A DNA stretch of 11,590 nucleotides, from positions 1 to 11,590 of the forward strand of contig JAGBEM010000150.1 in the NCBI GenBank assembly GCA_017936985.1, in the 5' to 3' direction. The notes beneath the pieces were generated by a model that saw only the letters and a list, made by a program, of their open reading frames with translations, was not told the origin of the DNA and searched no databases. The stretch's first letter is position 1. Every line of letters starts with the position of its first letter. Shown one piece after another: positions 7,327 to 11,590 of this stretch. The stretch is from Oscillospiraceae bacterium (GTDB lineage Bacteria; Bacillota_A; Clostridia; Oscillospirales; Oscillospiraceae). Made by a program: the position numbers and the translations under genes.

Positions 7327-8448
7327 TTACATATCTTCCCCAATGGCAGCAATGAACGCATCGGGGTTTTCTTTGCGCCAATCGTGGATGGTCTGTACAC
7401 TGACCGGCTCGGTGATCACGCCGCTGCCCCAGTGCTCCTTGACGGCAGCAGGCAAATCCTTGCCGCCCCGGACATAGTAGCACAGCTTCCCGTCGTTGAC
7501 AACAGAAACTTTCTCGCCGTAGTGGGTGTAGAAACCTTTGCCGCTGAGGAAATCCTTGCAGTCCTGCACCACATTATATGCGGTGGGATACCGGCCGGCA
7601 CCCTGACCGTAGAAGCTCATCCGTGCGGAGGTGTCGCCGATGAGGGTGATCAGATTGTAGTTCATGGGAACGGCTGCTTCGGGACTGCCGGCAGGGCAGA
7701 GAGTGGGCTGCACAAACACGCTGAAGCCTGTTTCTGTCCGCTTACCGGTGGAGATCAGCTTGCAAACATAACCGTGCTCTGTAAATGCGGCCACATCTTC
7801 GGCGCTGATCTTGGAGATACCCGCTACAGGCACACTGCTGCTTTCCAGACTGATGCCGAAAGCAATGTTGCTGGACAGGATCACCTTGTGCCATGTGTCG
7901 ATGCCCTCCACATCAGTGGTGGGGTTGGCCTCCGCATAGCCCAGACCCTGTGCCTGGGACAGTGCGGCTTCATAGCTCAAGCCCATACGGGTCATATTAT
8001 CGAGAATGTAGTTGCAGGTGCCGTTCATAATGCCACCCACCTGAGTGATGGTCTGCACCCGGTTGGCACGCTCCAGCTCAGAGAGCCAGCCAATTCCGCC
8101 GCCTACCGCTGCGGTGCAGCGGAATTTCAGACCCTTTTCCTGTGCCAGGGGGATCAGCTCGTCATAGAAATTGGCCACCAGTGCCTTGTTGGAGGTGACG
8201 ATGTGCTTGCCTGCCTCCATAGCGGCCCGGACGAACTCGTATGCCGGGTGCAGACCGCCGATGGCTTCGATTACAGTGTCGATGCTGCTGTCTTCCAGGA
8301 TCTCGTTAAAATCCTTGACCACTTCGGCATCCGGCAGGCTGATGTCCTCCAGACACAGCACCTTGACCACTTTAATATCCGGGAGCTTTTTTGTAATGTC
8401 GTAAACGCCTTTGCCCACAACACCAAAGCCAAGCAAACCAATTCTCAT
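7327..8448 (-). CDS. hom: Homoserine dehydrogenase, short form
   Basis: A 373-residue NAD(P)-dependent enzyme reducing aspartate semialdehyde to homoserine, committing flux to threonine and methionine. Visible motifs: Rossmann loop GFGVVGKG (7-14), TSNKALVA (85-92), NGTCNYIL (142-149), the catalytic block AEANPTTDVEGIDTWHK (172-188, with Lys188) and GQGAGRYPTA (281-290). The usual C-terminal ACT domain is not recognisable: after the catalytic part only some 60 residues remain (from VVNDGKLCYYVRG), without an ACT glycine pattern. The protein is about 60 residues shorter than Bacillus Hom. The start at 8448 (MRIGLLGFG) is set by AGGAGG at 8457-8462, 8 nt upstream; the ATG at 8454 is too close, and the longer frame to 8553 would run through the promoter. 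It is the first gene of the minus-strand arm, followed by the repeat pair and lysC. Confidence 0.95.
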   Translation of the reverse strand: MRIGLLGFGVVGKGVYDITKKLPDIKVVKVLCLEDISLPDAEVVKDFNEILEDSSIDTVIEAIGGLHPAYEFVRAAMEAGKHIVTSNKALVANFYDELIPLAQEKGLKFRCTAAVGGGIGWLSELERANRVQTITQVGGIMNGTCNYILDNMTRMGLSYEAALSQAQGLGYAEANPTTDVEGIDTWHKVILSSNIAFGISLESSSVPVAGISKISAEDVAAFTEHGYVCKLISTGKRTETGFSVFVQPTLCPAGSPEAAVPMNYNLITLIGDTSARMSFYGQGAGRYPTAYNVVQDCKDFLSGKGFYTHYGEKVSVVNDGKLCYYVRGGKDLPAAVKEHWGSGVITEPVSVQTIHDWRKENPDAFIAAIGEDM

Positions 8449-8462
8449 GTCCATTTCCTCCT

Positions 8463-8482
8463 GTGCTGTTTTAACAGCGCAC
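8463..8482 (-). promoter_or_regulatory. Leader hairpin directly upstream of the hom ribosome binding site
   Basis: On the minus strand an 8-9 bp stem with one C-A mismatch and an A-rich loop (GCTGTT/AACAGC core) ends right where the GGAGG of hom begins. With a start site near 8518 it would lie in the roughly 70-nt hom leader. A role in translation initiation is only a possibility. Confidence 0.4.
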
Positions 8483-8505
8483 AAATGTTTTTCTTGTGAA
8501 AACAC

Positions 8506-8534
8506 TTGCTTTTTTTCCGAATACAGTATATCAT
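8506..8534 (+). promoter_or_regulatory. thrC: Candidate promoter of thrC-thrB
   Basis: TTGCTT (8506-8511) and TATCAT (8529-8534) are spaced 17 nt apart, matching sigma-A hexamers at 4/6 and 5/6 positions. The start would be near 8541, leaving a leader of about 80 nt. The element overlaps the -10 of the opposing hom promoter. AT-rich sequence here makes chance matches likely, so support is modest. Confidence 0.4.
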
Positions 8535-8553
8535 AGACCCATTCAAAAACCAA
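8525..8553 (-). promoter_or_regulatory. hom: Promoter of the hom-lysC-asd arm
   Basis: On the minus strand, TTGGTT (8548-8553) and TATACT (8525-8530) are spaced 17 nt apart. The -10 is extended (TGATATACT), which compensates for the weak -35. Transcription would start near 8518. No promoter is evident between hom and lysC, so this one probably drives all three genes. Confidence 0.6.
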
Positions 8554-8589
8554 GTATTTTCGGGAAAAAGTTCATCTTTTGTGCAGATA

Positions 8590-8612
8590 GTGAAGAAAAT
8601 GGCTTTTCTCAC
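8590..8612 (+). promoter_or_regulatory. Leader hairpin directly upstream of the thrC ribosome binding site
   Basis: A 9-bp stem with one bulged A (8590-8592 plus 8594-8599 with 8604-8612) and loop TGGC ends immediately before AGGAGG (8613-8618), the thrC ribosome binding site. It mirrors the hom leader hairpin on the other strand. The function is not known. Confidence 0.4.
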
Positions 8613-8623
8613 AGGAGGCAGTT

Positions 8624-10069
8624 ATGCAATATCATTCTACCCGGGGAGTTGCTCCCTGTGTTGACAGCGCCCAGGCGGTGCTGACGGGCCTGGCTTCTGA
8701 TGGCGGCCTGTACCTGCCGGAAGCGATTCCGGCCTTCGACTGGCGTAAATGCGTCGCATCCGATCCCCTTGCCATGGCAGAGCAGATCCTGTCTGCGTTC
8801 CTGCCGGATATTCCGGATATGGGGGATTTGGTTCGCAAAGCTTATACCGGTAAATTTGAAAACGACGAGTTGACCCCGACTGTGCAGGCAGGGGCATTTT
8901 CCGTACTGGAGCTGTTCCGGGGACCTACCTCTGCCTTTAAGGATGTGGCCCTTTCCATGCTTCCCCAGCTGATGACCGCCGCCAAAACGGCGAAAGGGGA
9001 TAAAGAGGACATTTTGATCTTGACCGCTACCTCCGGCGATACCGGCAAGGCGGCTTTGGTGGGCTTCCAGGACGTTCCCGGTATCCGGATCTGTGTGTTT
9101 TATCCGGATGGAGGCGTGTCGGATGTCCAGCGGCGGCAGATGGTCAGCCAGGAAGGCGAAAATGTGACGGTTTGTGCCGTCCGGGGCAATTTTGACGATG
9201 CCCAGACCGGTGTGAAGAATATCTTTTCCGCCTGTCGGGGAAAGGACTTGCCTTTCCGCTTATCTTCTGCAAACTCCATCAATATCGGTCGTCTGGCACC
9301 CCAGATCACCTATTACTTCAAAGCCTACCGGGATCTTTTGGATGCCGGAAAGATCGCTCTGGGCGACGAGGTGAATTTCTCCGTTCCCACCGGCAATTTT
9401 GGCGACATTTTGGCAGGCTTCCTGGCAGGGGCGTTGGGACTTCCTGTGGGAAAGCTGATCTGTGCATCCAATGCCAACAATGTGCTCACTGACTTCATCC
9501 GTACCGGTACTTATGACCGCCGTCGCCCCTTGTATAAGACCCAGTCCCCATCCATGGACATTTTGGTGTCCTCCAATTTGGAGCGCCTGCTTTACCTGCT
9601 CAGTGGGGATACGGCACTGGTTTCCCGGCTGATGAACGAGCTGAATACCCAAGGTCATTACACCATTCCCCAAACCCTGCAGGAAAAAATCTGCGAAAAA
9701 TTCTGGGCAGGCTGCTGTGACGATGCCGAGGCGGCGGAAGTCATTGGCAGGGTGTGGCGTGAGCACCGTTACCTATGCGATACCCATACTGCCGCAGGCT
9801 GGAAAGCTGCGGAAGATTATGTAAACCAAACTGGCGATGCCCGTCCTATGGTCGTCCTGTCCACCGCCTCCCCCTATAAGTTCCCGGCGGCGGTGCTTTC
9901 TGCCATTGGCGGCAGCTGCGACGGTGACGAATTTGCCCAGATGGAAGCGCTCCAAGGGGTGACCCATGTACCGATTCCCAGTAATTTGGCCGGCCTTCGC
10001 CAGAAGCCGGAACGCCACACCGGCGTCATCGCTAAGGAAGAGATGCTGGATTTTGTCTTGAATCTGTAA
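8624..10069 (+). CDS. thrC: Threonine synthase
   Basis: A 481-residue PLP enzyme converting O-phosphohomoserine to threonine, the last step of the pathway. The PLP lysine is Lys106 in PTSAFKDVAL (101-110). The phosphate-binding loop is TSGDTGKAA (136-144). Further family blocks are SANSINIGRL (215-224) and PTGNFGDILAGF (255-266). The N-terminal SDGGLYLPEAIP (25-36) and the overall length place it in the long ThrC class (E. coli/yeast type) rather than the roughly 350-residue class of Bacillus. ATG 8624 follows AGGAGG (8613-8618) by 5 nt. The gene is divergent from hom and is followed by thrB after 15 nt, so a thrC-thrB operon is very likely. Confidence 0.97.
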   Translation: MQYHSTRGVAPCVDSAQAVLTGLASDGGLYLPEAIPAFDWRKCVASDPLAMAEQILSAFLPDIPDMGDLVRKAYTGKFENDELTPTVQAGAFSVLELFRGPTSAFKDVALSMLPQLMTAAKTAKGDKEDILILTATSGDTGKAALVGFQDVPGIRICVFYPDGGVSDVQRRQMVSQEGENVTVCAVRGNFDDAQTGVKNIFSACRGKDLPFRLSSANSINIGRLAPQITYYFKAYRDLLDAGKIALGDEVNFSVPTGNFGDILAGFLAGALGLPVGKLICASNANNVLTDFIRTGTYDRRRPLYKTQSPSMDILVSSNLERLLYLLSGDTALVSRLMNELNTQGHYTIPQTLQEKICEKFWAGCCDDAEAAEVIGRVWREHRYLCDTHTAAGWKAAEDYVNQTGDARPMVVLSTASPYKFPAAVLSAIGGSCDGDEFAQMEALQGVTHVPIPSNLAGLRQKPERHTGVIAKEEMLDFVLNL

Positions 10070-10084
10070 ACGGGAGAGATACAT

Positions 10085-10975
10085 ATGAAACGAGTAACCA
10101 TTCGGGTGCCGGCTACGACGGCGAACCTGGGCCCGGGCTTTGATGCTTTCGGCTGCGCCCTGAGCCTGTACACCGATGTGACATTTGAAGAAACGGAGTC
10201 CGGCCTGGAGATCACCGGTTGCGATGAAGCCTATGCCGGCCCGGATAATATGGCCTATACCTCCTACTGTGCCGTTCTGGCGTCTTTGAGCGAGGAAATC
10301 CGGGGAATTAAGATCCATATCGATTCCCAGATCCCCATCTGCCGGGGCTTGGGATCTTCTGCCGCACTACTGGTGGCAGGTGCTATGGGTGCCAATGTGC
10401 TTCGCGGCAATAAGCTGTCCACACAGGGTCTTTTGAACATTACCAATGCCATGGAAGGTCACCCGGATAACCTGGCACCGGCCTTTTTCGGCGGTCTGAC
10501 TGCCTCTATGGTGGACAACGGCCTGCCGGTGACGGTGAATTTCCCCCTGCACCCGGACTGGGAATTTTTGGCACTGGTTCCGGACTTCACGCTGCCCACT
10601 ACGGTTGCCCGTGAGGTGCTGCCTACGGAATATACCCGTGCCGATGCGGTTTATAACATCTCCCACGGCGCTATGGTTTTGAAGGCTCTGGAGCTGGGCG
10701 ATGAAAAGCTGCTGCGCAATGCCATGCAGGATCGGATCCACCAGCCCTACCGCAAGAGCATGATCAAGGACTACGAGAAGATCGAAGGTCTGATCCGCAC
10801 CACCGGCGCGGCATTCTGCCTCAGCGGTGCAGGTCCTACGCTGCTGTGCATCACCCGCAATCCCGGATTGGAGGAGAAACTTGCCAAGAAGCTGGGCACC
10901 ATTACCGAAGCGAACTGGCAGATGCTCCCCCTGCACGTAGAATTCCAGGGCGCAAGAGTTATCAGTGAAGAATAA
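10085..10975 (+). CDS. thrB: Homoserine kinase
   Basis: A 296-residue GHMP-superfamily kinase that phosphorylates homoserine with ATP, supplying the substrate of ThrC. The three superfamily motifs are present: N-terminal PATTANLGPGFDAFGCAL (9-26), the ATP-binding glycine/serine loop PICRGLGSSAALL (84-96), and C-terminal CLSGAGPTLL (245-254). EGHPDNLAPAFFGG is also typical. ATG 10085 is preceded by GGGAGAG (10071-10077) at 7 nt. The gene lies 15 nt after thrC and ends at a terminator 5 nt past its stop. Length is normal, with no sign of decay. Confidence 0.96.
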   Translation: MKRVTIRVPATTANLGPGFDAFGCALSLYTDVTFEETESGLEITGCDEAYAGPDNMAYTSYCAVLASLSEEIRGIKIHIDSQIPICRGLGSSAALLVAGAMGANVLRGNKLSTQGLLNITNAMEGHPDNLAPAFFGGLTASMVDNGLPVTVNFPLHPDWEFLALVPDFTLPTTVAREVLPTEYTRADAVYNISHGAMVLKALELGDEKLLRNAMQDRIHQPYRKSMIKDYEKIEGLIRTTGAAFCLSGAGPTLLCITRNPGLEEKLAKKLGTITEANWQMLPLHVEFQGARVISEE

Positions 10976-10980
10976 GAAAA

Positions 10981-11003
10981 CCGCCCCATCCGGGGCGGCT
11001 TTT
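10981..11003. terminator. Bidirectional terminator between thrB and the PsiE-like gene
   Basis: A GC-rich 7-bp stem CCGCCCC/GGGGCGG (10981-10987 with 10992-10998) has loop ATCC, is preceded by AAAA and followed by CTTTTGTT. It therefore has a U-tract in both directions. It closes the thrC-thrB transcript and, on the minus strand, the convergent membrane protein gene whose stop is at 11005. Confidence 0.9.
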
Positions 11004-11004
11004 G

Positions 11005-11427
11005 TTATTCAATTTCCACCAGATCTTCCGTCATCTCACTGCGACGAATCAGGAAACGCCGGGTAGCAAACAGACCGGCAATGCAAAGAATACCGATCAT
11101 CAGGGTGATGGGATCGTCGTGGTTCATAATGATGTGCCGTGCGGTCGCCATGATCAGAACCTCCAGGGTGTTGCCGGGGGTCATATCGATGAGCATACGC
11201 ACAAATTCCAGACCCACCACAATGGTCAGAATATTGTGCAGAAATGTATTCAGATCTTCAAAATATCCGGCGGTGGTCACCATGCGGTAAATTTCCACAC
11301 CCAGGCAAACCACCAGCACGATCACAGTCAGTGCAGCTATGATCAGCTCCAGAATGTGCAGAACACGGCGGTAAAAATGCTCCACCTTGCCTACATCGTG
11401 TTTATCCCGCGGGGGTTTATTGTTCAT
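11005..11427 (-). CDS. Small membrane protein, PsiE-like
   Basis: A 140-residue integral membrane protein. A charged N-terminus (MNNKPPRDKHDVGK) is followed by hydrophobic segments near 24-48, 61-81 and 106-125, with a weaker one near 88-101. The pattern LTIVVGLEFVRMLID (67-81), an amphipathic stretch ending ARHIIMNHDDP (96-106), then a last membrane helix and a basic end resembles the PsiE (phosphate-starvation-inducible) family; I judged this by eye, not by profile. The biochemical role of PsiE is not established, and nothing here shows phosphate control. The start at 11427 is set by AGGAGG at 11435-11440, 7 nt upstream; the frame also extends to 11475 but that part lies across the promoter. 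It is convergent with thrB and has no evident operon partner. Confidence 0.75.
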   Translation of the reverse strand: MNNKPPRDKHDVGKVEHFYRRVLHILELIIAALTVIVLVVCLGVEIYRMVTTAGYFEDLNTFLHNILTIVVGLEFVRMLIDMTPGNTLEVLIMATARHIIMNHDDPITLMIGILCIAGLFATRRFLIRRSEMTEDLVEIE

Positions 11428-11457
11428 ATCGGAACCTCCTCGTTGGTGAATATTGTC

Positions 11458-11486
11458 ATTATACAGGAAAAACAAGGAAAAGGGAA
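11458..11486 (-). promoter_or_regulatory. Promoter of the PsiE-like gene
   Basis: On the minus strand a perfect TATAAT (11458-11463) lies about 30 nt upstream of the start codon. The hexamer 17 nt further up (TTCCCT, 11481-11486) is a weak -35. The start would be near 11451, leaving a leader of about 24 nt that contains the AGGAGG site. Confidence 0.55.
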
Positions 11487-11525
11487 GTGCTTCCTTAAAG
11501 TTTTCTTAGGATATGGTTTCCGTCC

Positions 11526-11554
11526 TTGACTTTTTTTGACAAATCGGATATAAG
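11526..11554 (+). promoter_or_regulatory. Sigma-A-like promoter at the right edge
   Basis: TTGACT (11526-11531) and TATAAG (11549-11554) are spaced exactly 17 nt apart, each matching the consensus at 5/6 positions. The transcript would start near 11561 and run off the right edge. A second TTGACA (11536-11541) overlaps it but has no matching -10. Confidence 0.65.
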
Positions 11555-11567
11555 AGGTGGAGCTGAC

Positions 11568-11590
11568 ATGAAATGGAAAGAAAGAGGAAT
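11568..11590 (+). CDS. Possible start of a gene running off the right edge
   Basis: ATG 11568 follows an AGGTGG-like site (11555-11560) by 7 nt and would begin MKWKERG, open to the edge. Too little is visible to name a product. The predicted start of transcription (about 11561) would leave this ribosome binding site out of the mRNA. The true start codon may therefore lie just past the edge, using AGAGG at 11583-11587. Confidence 0.3.

Noticed and set aside
7214..7477. Short frames across the repeat region (for example a plus-strand frame at 7214-7477 and a minus-strand frame at 7080-7400)
   Set aside because: They translate the palindromic repeat and the antisense of hom. Such proline/glycine-rich peptides are a common false call over this kind of repeat.
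8449..8553. An N-terminal extension of homoserine dehydrogenase to 8553
   Set aside because: The extra residues do not belong to the Rossmann fold and the stretch contains the promoter. AGGAGG is correctly placed for the start at 8448.
8479..8584. Inverted 7-mers GCACAAA (8479-8485) and TTTGTGC (8578-8584) flanking the divergent promoters as paired operators
   Set aside because: Seven-base inverted pairs about 100 bp apart are easily due to chance, and the bases around them are not symmetric.
1..11590. CRISPR array, tRNA or rRNA genes, insertion sequence, prophage or toxin-antitoxin genes
   Set aside because: No spaced direct repeats, no cloverleaf or rRNA segments and no transposase or integrase motifs were seen. 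The only repeats are the inverted pair between hom and lysC.

Overview
The window looks like a chromosomal segment of a low-to-mid GC anaerobic Firmicute, most likely a spore-forming clostridial lineage of the Oscillospirales/Ruminococcaceae type. This rests on three things: an intact sporulation sigma factor of the SigK type, strong AGGAGG-type ribosome binding sites throughout, and a palindromic intergenic repeat of a kind I associate from memory with ruminococcal genomes. No taxonomic marker gene is present, so the placement is an inference.

Layout, left to right. 1-555 is the 3' end of a GH13 alpha-glucosidase gene, closed by a strong hairpin. 661-3924 is a probable two-gene operon on the plus strand: a single-chain ABC transporter (ATPase fused to an FtsX/MacB-type permease with a very large extracellular domain) and a small HD-superfamily hydrolase. 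4017-4691 is sigK, uninterrupted and with a hydrophobic pro-sequence. A bidirectional hairpin at 4697-4729 separates it from the convergent asd gene.

4741-10975 is a compact threonine biosynthesis cluster in two divergent arms. The minus-strand arm is transcribed hom, lysC, asd. The plus-strand arm is thrC, thrB. Together they encode all five steps from aspartate to threonine: aspartate kinase, aspartate-semialdehyde dehydrogenase, homoserine dehydrogenase, homoserine kinase and threonine synthase. The arms share a 175-nt intergenic region (8449-8623) with apparently overlapping divergent promoters. A hairpin lies directly against each Shine-Dalgarno sequence.

The gap between hom and lysC (7087-7326, about 240 nt) is the longest stretch without a gene. 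Most of it (about 7152-7325) is two inverted copies of one structured repeat, and the differences between the copies preserve base pairing. I see no lysine riboswitch or T-box there. After thrB, a second bidirectional hairpin (10981-11003) is shared with a convergent small membrane protein gene resembling PsiE (11005-11427). The right edge holds a good sigma-A-like promoter and probably the very start of another gene.

I did not find a clearly novel system such as a defence island, a CRISPR array or a mobile cargo region. The items most worth a second look are the covarying repeat pair inside the hom-lysC operon, the homoserine dehydrogenase lacking a recognisable ACT domain, and the large-ectodomain ABC exporter paired with an HD hydrolase.
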